DNA of 64,000 bases from Pristionchus mayeri (Eukaryota; Nematoda; Chromadorea; Rhabditida; Neodiplogasteridae). Location: contig BTRK01000006.1 in NCBI GenBank assembly GCA_036245805.1, positions 11,378,365 to 11,442,364 of the forward strand, read 5' to 3'. Numbering within the stretch: the first letter of the stretch is position 1; every line of letters starts with the position of its first letter. Positions 51,525 to 64,000 of this stretch are shown here, one piece after another. Under the pieces are notes generated by a model. The model was not told the origin of the DNA, made no database searches, and saw nothing but the letters and a program-made list of their open reading frames with translations. A program made the translations under genes and the position numbers.

Positions 51525-51642
51525 GCTTACGACCATACCCCGTTGAGAACACGACATCCCGTCCGATCTGTCAAGTTAAGCAACGGTGGGCCCAGTTAGT
51601 ACTTGGATCGGAGACGGCTTGGGAATCCTGGGTGTTGTAAGC
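51525..51642 (+). rRNA. 5S ribosomal RNA, copy 27
   Basis: Exact consensus; the spacer that follows has the double variant at 51917/51919. Confidence 0.97.
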
Positions 51643-52506
51643 ATTTTGTAATTTCCGAATATTGGCTTTTTCTCCTTTCTAGTCAATTTTTGCACTTTTT
51701 TATAGGCTGCTTTCTATTGCTACTCATCGATAACGACACGAAAAACTATCAAAAAAGTACGAGTTTTCCTACTCATGCGTAAATAATTCCGATTTTTTCT
51801 GAAAATGAGTGAAAATTTTGAAGCTAAACCTTCGCTTTTGCTCACAAAAGTTGCCGTCTATGCTCAAACACTCCCAAAAATGACCTTAACTTATGCCGTC
51901 AACTTTCAGCTGACACATCTCGGAAGGCAGATGCTAGCCAGAGGATTACGGTAAGAATTATTATGGAAACAGTAGCTTTGTCTGGTTATCCGATGTGGCT
52001 AGCATTGATCGCCGAGCACTGCCGTCGTAGTCGCCTGCTTTTCCGCCCATTTTGCCCACTGAATAACCCATGTCGTAATCATCATTGGGATACTGTAACA
52101 ATCCCCAGGTGCACTGTAGTTGTCCACGAATCAGTCCCAGCCCACTTCTCACTGTCTCTAGACACCCTGGCAGGTTCGCGCGTCCAACGGCGGCCATTAC
52201 AGCCCCGTATTCAACAACTTCATACGGACACTCTCTTCGGTTCCCACACTCTCTCGCTTGGGAAAATATCTCCCCACTATGCACACTCTCACATCGATCT
52301 GATGGCACTAGGTCGGATGATAACTATGACGTCATTTCGCATTTGATATATCATCGTTCTCATCTAACCTAGTGCCGATCTCATCGGTGAGAGAGCACGC
52401 AAAATGAAGAAAGTGTGAAGTCTTGTGAACTTATTCCCTCTTTCCTCCGCCGTCTAGAGCGCACCGATTTGCAAGATACTGGCCGATTATTTCCGTGTTC
52501 ACTGTC

Positions 52507-52624
52507 GCTTACGACCATACCCCGTTGAGAACACGACATCCCGTCCGATCTGTCAAGTTAAGCAACGGTGGGCCCAGTTAGTACTTGGATCGGAGACGGC
52601 TTGGGAATCCTGGGTGTTGTAAGC
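52507..52624 (+). rRNA. 5S ribosomal RNA, copy 28
   Basis: Exact consensus. Confidence 0.97.
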
Positions 52625-53488
52625 ATTTTGTAATTTCCGAATATTGGCTTTTTCTCCTTTCTAGTCAATTTTTGCACTTTTTTATAGGCTGCTTTCTATT
52701 GCTACTCATCGATAACGACACGAAAAACTATCAAAAAAGTACGAGTTTTCCTACTCATGCGTAAATAATTCCGATTTTTTCTGAAAATGAGTGAAAATTT
52801 TGAAGCTAAACCTTCGCTTTTGCTCACAAAAGTTGCCGTCTATGCTCAAACACTCCCAAAAATGACCTTAACTTATGCCGTCAACTTTCAGCTGACACCT
52901 GTCGGAAGGCAGATGCTAGCCAGAGGATTACGGTAAGAATTATTATGGAAACAGTAGCTTTGTCTGGTTATCCGATGTGGCTAGCATTGATCGCCGAGCA
53001 CTGCCGTCGTAGTCGCCTGCTTTTCCGCCCATTTTGCCCACTGAATAACCCATGTCGTAATCATCATTGGGATACTGTAACAATCCCCAGGTGCACTGTA
53101 GTTGTCCACGAATCAGTCCCAGCCCACTTCTCACTGTCTCTAGACACCCTGGCAGGTTCGCGCGTCCAACGGCGGCCATTACAGCCCCGTATTCAACAAC
53201 TTCATACGGACACTCTCTTCGGTTCCCACACTCTCTCGCTTGGGAAAATATCTCCCCACTATGCACACTCTCACATCGATCTGATGGCACTAGGTCGGAT
53301 GATAACTATGACGTCATTTCGCATTTGATATATCATCGTTCTCATCTAACCTAGTGCCGATCTCATCGGTGAGAGAGCACGCAAAATGAAGAAAGTGTGA
53401 AGTCTTGTGAACTTATTCCCTCTTTCCTCCGCCGTCTAGAGCGCACCGATTTGCAAGATACTGGCCGATTATTTCCGTGTTCACTGTC

Positions 53489-53606
53489 GCTTACGACCAT
53501 ACCCCGTTGAGAACACGACATCCCGTCCGATCTGTCAAGTTAAGCAACGGTGGGCCCAGTTAGTACTTGGATCGGAGACGGCTTGGGAATCCTGGGTGTT
53601 GTAAGC
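53489..53606 (+). rRNA. 5S ribosomal RNA, copy 29
   Basis: Exact consensus. Confidence 0.97.
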
Positions 53607-54470
53607 ATTTTGTAATTTCCGAATATTGGCTTTTTCTCCTTTCTAGTCAATTTTTGCACTTTTTTATAGGCTGCTTTCTATTGCTACTCATCGATAACGA
53701 CACGAAAAACTATCAAAAAAGTACGAGTTTTCCTACTCATGCGTAAATAATTCCGATTTTTTCTGAAAATGAGTGAAAATTTTGAAGCTAAACCTTCGCT
53801 TTTGCTCACAAAAGTTGCCGTCTATGCTCAAACACTCCCAAAAATGACCTTAACTTATGCCGTCAACTTTCAGCTGACACCTGTCGGAAGGCAGATGCTA
53901 GCCAGAGGATTACGGTAAGAATTATTATGGAAACAGTAGCTTTGTCTGGTTATCCGATGTGGCTAGCATTGATCGCCGAGCACTGCCGTCGTAGTCGCCT
54001 GCTTTTCCGCCCATTTTGCCCACTGAATAACCCATGTCGTAATCATCATTGGGATACTGTAACAATCCCCAGGTGCACTGTAGTTGTCCACGAATCAGTC
54101 CCAGCCCACTTCTCACTGTCTCTAGACACCCTGGCAGGTTCGCGCGTCCAACGGCGGCCATTACAGCCCCGTATTCAACAACTTCATACGGACACTCTCT
54201 TCGGTTCCCACACTCTCTCGCTTGGGAAAATATCTCCCCACTATGCACACTCTCACATCGATCTGATGGCACTAGGTCGGATGATAACTATGACGTCATT
54301 TCGCATTTGATATATCATCGTTCTCATCTAACCTAGTGCCGATCTCATCGGTGAGAGAGCACGCAAAATGAAGAAAGTGTGAAGTCTTGTGAACTTATTC
54401 CCTCTTTCCTCCGCCGTCTAGAGCGCACCGATTTGCAAGATACTGGCCGATTATTTCCGTGTTCACTGTC

Positions 54471-54588
54471 GCTTACGACCATACCCCGTTGAGAACACGA
54501 CATCCCGTCCGATCTGTCAAGTTAAGCAACGGTGGGCCCAGTTAGTACTTGGATCGGAGACGGCTTGGGAATCCTGGGTGTTGTAAGC
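54471..54588 (+). rRNA. 5S ribosomal RNA, copy 30
   Basis: Exact consensus. Confidence 0.97.
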
Positions 54589-55452
54589 ATTTTGTAATTT
54601 CCGAATATTGGCTTTTTCTCCTTTCTAGTCAATTTTTGCACTTTTTTATAGGCTGCTTTCTATTGCTACTCATCGATAACGACACGAAAAACTATCAAAA
54701 AAGTACGAGTTTTCCTACTCATGCGTAAATAATTCCGATTTTTTCTGAAAATGAGTGAAAATTTTGAAGCTAAACCTTCGCTTTTGCTCACAAAAGTTGC
54801 CGTCTATGCTCAAACACTCCCAAAAATGACCTTAACTTATGCCGTCAACTTTCAGCTGACACCTGTCGGAAGGCAGATGCTAGCCAGAGGATTACGGTAA
54901 GAATTATTATGGAAACAGTAGCTTTGTCTGGTTATCCGATGTGGCTAGCATTGATCGCCGAGCACTGCCGTCGTAGTCGCCTGCTTTTCCGCCCATTTTG
55001 CCCACTGAATAACCCATGTCGTAATCATCATTGGGATACTGTAACAATCCCCAGGTGCACTGTAGTTGTCCACGAATCAGTCCCAGCCCACTTCTCACTG
55101 TCTCTAGACACCCTGGCAGGTTCGCGCGTCCAACGGCGGCCATTACAGCCCCGTATTCAACAACTTCATACGGACACTCTCTTCGGTTCCCACACTCTCT
55201 CGCTTGGGAAAATATCTCCCCACTATGCACACTCTCACATCGATCTGATGGCACTAGGTCGGATGATAACTATGACGTCATTTCGCATTTGATATATCAT
55301 CGTTCTCATCTAACCTAGTGCCGATCTCATCGGTGAGAGAGCACGCAAAATGAAGAAAGTGTGAAGTCTTGTGAACTTATTCCCTCTTTCCTCCGCCGTC
55401 TAGAGCGCACCGATTTGCAAGATACTGGCCGATTATTTCCGTGTTCACTGTC

Positions 55453-55570
55453 GCTTACGACCATACCCCGTTGAGAACACGACATCCCGTCCGATCTGTC
55501 AAGTTAAGCAACGGTGGGCCCAGTTAGTACTTGGATCGGAGACGGCTTGGGAATCCTGGGTGTTGTAAGC
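55453..55570 (+). rRNA. 5S ribosomal RNA, copy 31
   Basis: Exact consensus. Confidence 0.97.
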
Positions 55571-56434
55571 ATTTTGTAATTTCCGAATATTGGCTTTTTC
55601 TCCTTTCTAGTCAATTTTTGCACTTTTTTATAGGCTGCTTTCTATTGCTACTCATCGATAACGACACGAAAAACTATCAAAAAAGTACGAGTTTTCCTAC
55701 TCATGCGTAAATAATTCCGATTTTTTCTGAAAATGAGTGAAAATTTTGAAGCTAAACCTTCGCTTTTGCTCACAAAAGTTGCCGTCTATGCTCAAACACT
55801 CCCAAAAATGACCTTAACTTATGCCGTCAACTTTCAGCTGACACCTGTCGGAAGGCAGATGCTAGCCAGAGGATTACGGTAAGAATTATTATGGAAACAG
55901 TAGCTTTGTCTGGTTATCCGATGTGGCTAGCATTGATCGCCGAGCACTGCCGTCGTAGTCGCCTGCTTTTCCGCCCATTTTGCCCACTGAATAACCCATG
56001 TCGTAATCATCATTGGGATACTGTAACAATCCCCAGGTGCACTGTAGTTGTCCACGAATCAGTCCCAGCCCACTTCTCACTGTCTCTAGACACCCTGGCA
56101 GGTTCGCGCGTCCAACGGCGGCCATTACAGCCCCGTATTCAACAACTTCATACGGACACTCTCTTCGGTTCCCACACTCTCTCGCTTGGGAAAATATCTC
56201 CCCACTATGCACACTCTCACATCGATCTGATGGCACTAGGTCGGATGATAACTATGACGTCATTTCGCATTTGATATATCATCGTTCTCATCTAACCTAG
56301 TGCCGATCTCATCGGTGAGAGAGCACGCAAAATGAAGAAAGTGTGAAGTCTTGTGAACTTATTCCCTCTTTCCTCCGCCGTCTAGAGCGCACCGATTTGC
56401 AAGATACTGGCCGATTATTTCCGTGTTCACTGTC

Positions 56435-56552
56435 GCTTACGACCATACCCCGTTGAGAACACGACATCCCGTCCGATCTGTCAAGTTAAGCAACGGTGGG
56501 CCCAGTTAGTACTTGGATCGGAGACGGCTTGGGAATCCTGGGTGTTGTAAGC
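56435..56552 (+). rRNA. 5S ribosomal RNA, copy 32
   Basis: Exact consensus. Confidence 0.97.
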
Positions 56553-57416
56553 ATTTTGTAATTTCCGAATATTGGCTTTTTCTCCTTTCTAGTCAATTTT
56601 TGCACTTTTTTATAGGCTGCTTTCTATTGCTACTCATCGATAACGACACGAAAAACTATCAAAAAAGTACGAGTTTTCCTACTCATGCGTAAATAATTCC
56701 GATTTTTTCTGAAAATGAGTGAAAATTTTGAAGCTAAACCTTCGCTTTTGCTCACAAAAGTTGCCGTCTATGCTCAAACACTCCCAAAAATGACCTTAAC
56801 TTATGCCGTCAACTTTCAGCTGACACCTGTCGGAAGGCAGATGCTAGCCAGAGGATTACGGTAAGAATTATTATGGAAACAGTAGCTTTGTCTGGTTATC
56901 CGATGTGGCTAGCATTGATCGCCGAGCACTGCCGTCGTAGTCGCCTGCTTTTCCGCCCATTTTGCCCACTGAATAACCCATGTCGTAATCATCATTGGGA
57001 TACTGTAACAATCCCCAGGTGCACTGTAGTTGTCCACGAATCAGTCCCAGCCCACTTCTCACTGTCTCTAGACACCCTGGCAGGTTCGCGCGTCCAACGG
57101 CGGCCATTACAGCCCCGTATTCAACAACTTCATACGGACACTCTCTTCGGTTCCCACACTCTCTCGCTTGGGAAAATATCTCCCCACTATGCACACTCTC
57201 ACATCGATCTGATGGCACTAGGTCGGATGATAACTATGACGTCATTTCGCATTTGATATATCATCGTTCTCATCTAACCTAGTGCCGATCTCATCGGTGA
57301 GAGAGCACGCAAAATGAAGAAAGTGTGAAGTCTTGTGAACTTATTCCCTCTTTCCTCCGCCGTCTAGAGCGCACCGATTTGCAAGATACTGGCCGATTAT
57401 TTCCGTGTTCACTGTC

Positions 57417-57534
57417 GCTTACGACCATACCCCGTTGAGAACACGACATCCCGTCCGATCTGTCAAGTTAAGCAACGGTGGGCCCAGTTAGTACTTGGAT
57501 CGGAGACGGCTTGGGAATCCTGGGTGTTGTAAGC
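57417..57534 (+). rRNA. 5S ribosomal RNA, copy 33
   Basis: Exact consensus; the spacer that follows has the double variant at 57809/57811. Confidence 0.97.
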
Positions 57535-58398
57535 ATTTTGTAATTTCCGAATATTGGCTTTTTCTCCTTTCTAGTCAATTTTTGCACTTTTTTATAGGCT
57601 GCTTTCTATTGCTACTCATCGATAACGACACGAAAAACTATCAAAAAAGTACGAGTTTTCCTACTCATGCGTAAATAATTCCGATTTTTTCTGAAAATGA
57701 GTGAAAATTTTGAAGCTAAACCTTCGCTTTTGCTCACAAAAGTTGCCGTCTATGCTCAAACACTCCCAAAAATGACCTTAACTTATGCCGTCAACTTTCA
57801 GCTGACACATCTCGGAAGGCAGATGCTAGCCAGAGGATTACGGTAAGAATTATTATGGAAACAGTAGCTTTGTCTGGTTATCCGATGTGGCTAGCATTGA
57901 TCGCCGAGCACTGCCGTCGTAGTCGCCTGCTTTTCCGCCCATTTTGCCCACTGAATAACCCATGTCGTAATCATCATTGGGATACTGTAACAATCCCCAG
58001 GTGCACTGTAGTTGTCCACGAATCAGTCCCAGCCCACTTCTCACTGTCTCTAGACACCCTGGCAGGTTCGCGCGTCCAACGGCGGCCATTACAGCCCCGT
58101 ATTCAACAACTTCATACGGACACTCTCTTCGGTTCCCACACTCTCTCGCTTGGGAAAATATCTCCCCACTATGCACACTCTCACATCGATCTGATGGCAC
58201 TAGGTCGGATGATAACTATGACGTCATTTCGCATTTGATATATCATCGTTCTCATCTAACCTAGTGCCGATCTCATCGGTGAGAGAGCACGCAAAATGAA
58301 GAAAGTGTGAAGTCTTGTGAACTTATTCCCTCTTTCCTCCGCCGTCTAGAGCGCACCGATTTGCAAGATACTGGCCGATTATTTCCGTGTTCACTGTC

Positions 58399-58516
58399 GC
58401 TTACGACCATACCCCGTTGAGAACACGACATCCCGTCCGATCTGTCAAGTTAAGCAACGGTGGGCCCAGTTAGTACTTGGATCGGAGACGGCTTGGGAAT
58501 CCTGGGTGTTGTAAGC
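58399..58516 (+). rRNA. 5S ribosomal RNA, copy 34
   Basis: Exact consensus. Confidence 0.97.
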
Positions 58517-59380
58517 ATTTTGTAATTTCCGAATATTGGCTTTTTCTCCTTTCTAGTCAATTTTTGCACTTTTTTATAGGCTGCTTTCTATTGCTACTCA
58601 TCGATAACGACACGAAAAACTATCAAAAAAGTACGAGTTTTCCTACTCATGCGTAAATAATTCCGATTTTTTCTGAAAATGAGTGAAAATTTTGAAGCTA
58701 AACCTTCGCTTTTGCTCACAAAAGTTGCCGTCTATGCTCAAACACTCCCAAAAATGACCTTAACTTATGCCGTCAACTTTCAGCTGACACCTGTCGGAAG
58801 GCAGATGCTAGCCAGAGGATTACGGTAAGAATTATTATGGAAACAGTAGCTTTGTCTGGTTATCCGATGTGGCTAGCATTGATCGCCGAGCACTGCCGTC
58901 GTAGTCGCCTGCTTTTCCGCCCATTTTGCCCACTGAATAACCCATGTCGTAATCATCATTGGGATACTGTAACAATCCCCAGGTGCACTGTAGTTGTCCA
59001 CGAATCAGTCCCAGCCCACTTCTCACTGTCTCTAGACACCCTGGCAGGTTCGCGCGTCCAACGGCGGCCATTACAGCCCCGTATTCAACAACTTCATACG
59101 GACACTCTCTTCGGTTCCCACACTCTCTCGCTTGGGAAAATATCTCCCCACTATGCACACTCTCACATCGATCTGATGGCACTAGGTCGGATGATAACTA
59201 TGACGTCATTTCGCATTTGATATATCATCGTTCTCATCTAACCTAGTGCCGATCTCATCGGTGAGAGAGCACGCAAAATGAAGAAAGTGTGAAGTCTTGT
59301 GAACTTATTCCCTCTTTCCTCCGCCGTCTAGAGCGCACCGATTTGCAAGATACTGGCCGATTATTTCCGTGTTCACTGTC

Positions 59381-59498
59381 GCTTACGACCATACCCCGTT
59401 GAGAACACGACATCCCGTCCGATCTGTCAAGTTAAGCAACGGTGGGCCCAGTTAGTACTTGGATCGGAGACGGCTTGGGAATCCTGGGTGTTGTAAGC
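59381..59498 (+). rRNA. 5S ribosomal RNA, copy 35
   Basis: Exact consensus. Confidence 0.97.
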
Positions 59499-60362
59499 AT
59501 TTTGTAATTTCCGAATATTGGCTTTTTCTCCTTTCTAGTCAATTTTTGCACTTTTTTATAGGCTGCTTTCTATTGCTACTCATCGATAACGACACGAAAA
59601 ACTATCAAAAAAGTACGAGTTTTCCTACTCATGCGTAAATAATTCCGATTTTTTCTGAAAATGAGTGAAAATTTTGAAGCTAAACCTTCGCTTTTGCTCA
59701 CAAAAGTTGCCGTCTATGCTCAAACACTCCCAAAAATGACCTTAACTTATGCCGTCAACTTTCAGCTGACACCTGTCGGAAGGCAGATGCTAGCCAGAGG
59801 ATTACGGTAAGAATTATTATGGAAACAGTAGCTTTGTCTGGTTATCCGATGTGGCTAGCATTGATCGCCGAGCACTGCCGTCGTAGTCGCCTGCTTTTCC
59901 GCCCATTTTGCCCACTGAATAACCCATGTCGTAATCATCATTGGGATACTGTAACAATCCCCAGGTGCACTGTAGTTGTCCACGAATCAGTCCCAGCCCA
60001 CTTCTCACTGTCTCTAGACACCCTGGCAGGTTCGCGCGTCCAACGGCGGCCATTACAGCCCCGTATTCAACAACTTCATACGGACACTCTCTTCGGTTCC
60101 CACACTCTCTCGCTTGGGAAAATATCTCCCCACTATGCACACTCTCACATCGATCTGATGGCACTAGGTCGGATGATAACTATGACGTCATTTCGCATTT
60201 GATATATCATCGTTCTCATCTAACCTAGTGCCGATCTCATCGGTGAGAGAGCACGCAAAATGAAGAAAGTGTGAAGTCTTGTGAACTTATTCCCTCTTTC
60301 CTCCGCCGTCTAGAGCGCACCGATTTGCAAGATACTGGCCGATTATTTCCGTGTTCACTGTC

Positions 60363-60480
60363 GCTTACGACCATACCCCGTTGAGAACACGACATCCCGT
60401 CCGATCTGTCAAGTTAAGCAACGGTGGGCCCAGTTAGTACTTGGATCGGAGACGGCTTGGGAATCCTGGGTGTTGTAAGC
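60363..60480 (+). rRNA. 5S ribosomal RNA, copy 36
   Basis: Exact consensus. Confidence 0.97.
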
Positions 60481-61344
60481 ATTTTGTAATTTCCGAATAT
60501 TGGCTTTTTCTCCTTTCTAGTCAATTTTTGCACTTTTTTATAGGCTGCTTTCTATTGCTACTCATCGATAACGACACGAAAAACTATCAAAAAAGTACGA
60601 GTTTTCCTACTCATGCGTAAATAATTCCGATTTTTTCTGAAAATGAGTGAAAATTTTGAAGCTAAACCTTCGCTTTTGCTCACAAAAGTTGCCGTCTATG
60701 CTCAAACACTCCCAAAAATGACCTTAACTTATGCCGTCAACTTTCAGCTGACACCTGTCGGAAGGCAGATGCTAGCCAGAGGATTACGGTAAGAATTATT
60801 ATGGAAACAGTAGCTTTGTCTGGTTATCCGATGTGGCTAGCATTGATCGCCGAGCACTGCCGTCGTAGTCGCCTGCTTTTCCGCCCATTTTGCCCACTGA
60901 ATAACCCATGTCGTAATCATCATTGGGATACTGTAACAATCCCCAGGTGCACTGTAGTTGTCCACGAATCAGTCCCAGCCCACTTCTCACTGTCTCTAGA
61001 CACCCTGGCAGGTTCGCGCGTCCAACGGCGGCCATTACAGCCCCGTATTCAACAACTTCATACGGACACTCTCTTCGGTTCCCACACTCTCTCGCTTGGG
61101 AAAATATCTCCCCACTATGCACACTCTCACATCGATCTGATGGCACTAGGTCGGATGATAACTATGACGTCATTTCGCATTTGATATATCATCGTTCTCA
61201 TCTAACCTAGTGCCGATCTCATCGGTGAGAGAGCACGCAAAATGAAGAAAGTGTGAAGTCTTGTGAACTTATTCCCTCTTTCCTCCGCCGTCTAGAGCGC
61301 ACCGATTTGCAAGATACTGGCCGATTATTTCCGTGTTCACTGTC

Positions 61345-61462
61345 GCTTACGACCATACCCCGTTGAGAACACGACATCCCGTCCGATCTGTCAAGTTAAG
61401 CAACGGTGGGCCCAGTTAGTACTTGGATCGGAGACGGCTTGGGAATCCTGGGTGTTGTAAGC
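61345..61462 (+). rRNA. 5S ribosomal RNA, copy 37
   Basis: Exact consensus. Confidence 0.97.
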
Positions 61463-62326
61463 ATTTTGTAATTTCCGAATATTGGCTTTTTCTCCTTTCT
61501 AGTCAATTTTTGCACTTTTTTATAGGCTGCTTTCTATTGCTACTCATCGATAACGACACGAAAAACTATCAAAAAAGTACGAGTTTTCCTACTCATGCGT
61601 AAATAATTCCGATTTTTTCTGAAAATGAGTGAAAATTTTGAAGCTAAACCTTCGCTTTTGCTCACAAAAGTTGCCGTCTATGCTCAAACACTCCCAAAAA
61701 TGACCTTAACTTATGCCGTCAACTTTCAGCTGACACCTGTCGGAAGGCAGATGCTAGCCAGAGGATTACGGTAAGAATTATTATGGAAACAGTAGCTTTG
61801 TCTGGTTATCCGATGTGGCTAGCATTGATCGCCGAGCACTGCCGTCGTAGTCGCCTGCTTTTCCGCCCATTTTGCCCACTGAATAACCCATGTCGTAATC
61901 ATCATTGGGATACTGTAACAATCCCCAGGTGCACTGTAGTTGTCCACGAATCAGTCCCAGCCCACTTCTCACTGTCTCTAGACACCCTGGCAGGTTCGCG
62001 CGTCCAACGGCGGCCATTACAGCCCCGTATTCAACAACTTCATACGGACACTCTCTTCGGTTCCCACACTCTCTCGCTTGGGAAAATATCTCCCCACTAT
62101 GCACACTCTCACATCGATCTGATGGCACTAGGTCGGATGATAACTATGACGTCATTTCGCATTTGATATATCATCGTTCTCATCTAACCTAGTGCCGATC
62201 TCATCGGTGAGAGAGCACGCAAAATGAAGAAAGTGTGAAGTCTTGTGAACTTATTCCCTCTTTCCTCCGCCGTCTAGAGCGCACCGATTTGCAAGATACT
62301 GGCCGATTATTTCCGTGTTCACTGTC

Positions 62327-62444
62327 GCTTACGACCATACCCCGTTGAGAACACGACATCCCGTCCGATCTGTCAAGTTAAGCAACGGTGGGCCCAGTTA
62401 GTACTTGGATCGGAGACGGCTTGGGAATCCTGGGTGTTGTAAGC
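62327..62444 (+). rRNA. 5S ribosomal RNA, copy 38
   Basis: Exact consensus. Confidence 0.97.
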
Positions 62445-63308
62445 ATTTTGTAATTTCCGAATATTGGCTTTTTCTCCTTTCTAGTCAATTTTTGCACTTT
62501 TTTATAGGCTGCTTTCTATTGCTACTCATCGATAACGACACGAAAAACTATCAAAAAAGTACGAGTTTTCCTACTCATGCGTAAATAATTCCGATTTTTT
62601 CTGAAAATGAGTGAAAATTTTGAAGCTAAACCTTCGCTTTTGCTCACAAAAGTTGCCGTCTATGCTCAAACACTCCCAAAAATGACCTTAACTTATGCCG
62701 TCAACTTTCAGCTGACACCTGTCGGAAGGCAGATGCTAGCCAGAGGATTACGGTAAGAATTATTATGGAAACAGTAGCTTTGTCTGGTTATCCGATGTGG
62801 CTAGCATTGATCGCCGAGCACTGCCGTCGTAGTCGCCTGCTTTTCCGCCCATTTTGCCCACTGAATAACCCATGTCGTAATCATCATTGGGATACTGTAA
62901 CAATCCCCAGGTGCACTGTAGTTGTCCACGAATCAGTCCCAGCCCACTTCTCACTGTCTCTAGACACCCTGGCAGGTTCGCGCGTCCAACGGCGGCCATT
63001 ACAGCCCCGTATTCAACAACTTCATACGGACACTCTCTTCGGTTCCCACACTCTCTCGCTTGGGAAAATATCTCCCCACTATGCACACTCTCACATCGAT
63101 CTGATGGCACTAGGTCGGATGATAACTATGACGTCATTTCGCATTTGATATATCATCGTTCTCATCTAACCTAGTGCCGATCTCATCGGTGAGAGAGCAC
63201 GCAAAATGAAGAAAGTGTGAAGTCTTGTGAACTTATTCCCTCTTTCCTCCGCCGTCTAGAGCGCACCGATTTGCAAGATACTGGCCGATTATTTCCGTGT
63301 TCACTGTC

Positions 63309-63426
63309 GCTTACGACCATACCCCGTTGAGAACACGACATCCCGTCCGATCTGTCAAGTTAAGCAACGGTGGGCCCAGTTAGTACTTGGATCGGAGACG
63401 GCTTGGGAATCCTGGGTGTTGTAAGC
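63309..63426 (+). rRNA. 5S ribosomal RNA, copy 39 (last complete in window)
   Basis: Exact consensus; the spacer that follows carries the double variant at 63701/63703 and is cut by the window end before the next 5S (expected at 64291). Confidence 0.97.
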
Positions 63427-64000
63427 ATTTTGTAATTTCCGAATATTGGCTTTTTCTCCTTTCTAGTCAATTTTTGCACTTTTTTATAGGCTGCTTTCTA
63501 TTGCTACTCATCGATAACGACACGAAAAACTATCAAAAAAGTACGAGTTTTCCTACTCATGCGTAAATAATTCCGATTTTTTCTGAAAATGAGTGAAAAT
63601 TTTGAAGCTAAACCTTCGCTTTTGCTCACAAAAGTTGCCGTCTATGCTCAAACACTCCCAAAAATGACCTTAACTTATGCCGTCAACTTTCAGCTGACAC
63701 ATCTCGGAAGGCAGATGCTAGCCAGAGGATTACGGTAAGAATTATTATGGAAACAGTAGCTTTGTCTGGTTATCCGATGTGGCTAGCATTGATCGCCGAG
63801 CACTGCCGTCGTAGTCGCCTGCTTTTCCGCCCATTTTGCCCACTGAATAACCCATGTCGTAATCATCATTGGGATACTGTAACAATCCCCAGGTGCACTG
63901 TAGTTGTCCACGAATCAGTCCCAGCCCACTTCTCACTGTCTCTAGACACCCTGGCAGGTTCGCGCGTCCAACGGCGGCCATTACAGCCCCGTATTCAACA

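Larger units (their letters stand above)
23896..64000 (+). repeat. tandem 5S rDNA array, continuing past the window
   Basis: 39 complete 5S genes, all plus strand. Spacings between the first four are 1461, 1460 and 1606 bp; every later spacing is exactly 982 bp. The left boundary is near 23896, where sequence shared with later units (GTGCTCTCTGCACGCG) starts. The 982-bp spacers differ by only a few point changes. Spacer landmarks upstream of each 5S are an R1-like repeat, a MITE relative with TGACGTCA and a GAGAGAGCACGC block. Each unit shows overlapping open frames of 95-127 codons, which I judge non-coding. Confidence 0.97.

Noticed and set aside
23896..64000. Regular repeats as a CRISPR-like or novel defence array
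   Set aside because: The period is 982 bp, the repeated part includes a clear 5S rRNA gene, and the spacers are nearly identical rather than unique. This is eukaryotic rDNA.

Overview
The window is nematode nuclear DNA. It carries a gene for a major sperm protein (MSP, a nematode-specific family), a spliced-leader (SL1)-like sequence, an nxf-1 gene and a hint-1 gene split by many short introns, and a long 5S rDNA array whose 5S closely resembles the Caenorhabditis type. The high intron density (22 exons for nxf-1) would suit a diplogastrid such as Pristionchus, but that placement is inference.

Layout. (1) 1-4030: the partial, minus-strand end of an unrecognised multi-exon gene with an in-frame tandem exon duplication and a LINE reverse-transcriptase fragment in one intron, followed by about 1.9 kb with no supported gene. 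(2) 4031-12691, minus strand: a complete nxf-1 mRNA-export receptor. The exon joins give an uninterrupted 620-codon frame, and a 1.45-kb intron holds a pair of LTR-like direct repeats. (3) 12692-13395: the divergent intergenic region shared with msp. (4) 13396-14008, plus strand: an intact 127-aa major sperm protein gene with a TATA box and a polyadenylation signal overlapping the stop codon. (5) 14656-18046, plus strand: a complete hint-1 gene (126 aa, HIT motif HLHLHVL). Its 2.3-kb second intron contains an inverted-terminal-repeat-bounded insertion with an SL1-like RNA sequence, a roughly 1-kb palindrome and GC-rich hairpins. (6) 18047-23895: a gene-free mosaic of MITEs, foldback elements and dispersed repeats, including a 774-bp hAT-like foldback element with a perfect 8-bp target duplication and a perfect 116-bp palindrome. 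(7) 23896 to the window end: a tandem 5S rRNA array with 39 complete 5S genes, all plus strand. Four edge copies lie in diverged units (spacings 1461, 1460 and 1606 bp). The rest lie in an almost perfectly homogenised 982-bp unit that differs from the last long unit by a 634-bp deletion in the spacer. The array continues past the window.

How the parts relate. nxf-1, msp and hint-1 are functionally unrelated neighbours (mRNA export, sperm cytoskeleton, purine-nucleotide hydrolase). The clearest biological story is in the repeats. The 5S spacer is built from the same dispersed repeat families that fill 18-24 kb, and the array records its own evolution from long diverged edge units to a short homogenised unit. 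No SL1 gene is found in the 5S unit, unlike the C. elegans 5S/SL1 arrangement; the only SL1-like sequence seen lies in the hint-1 intron.
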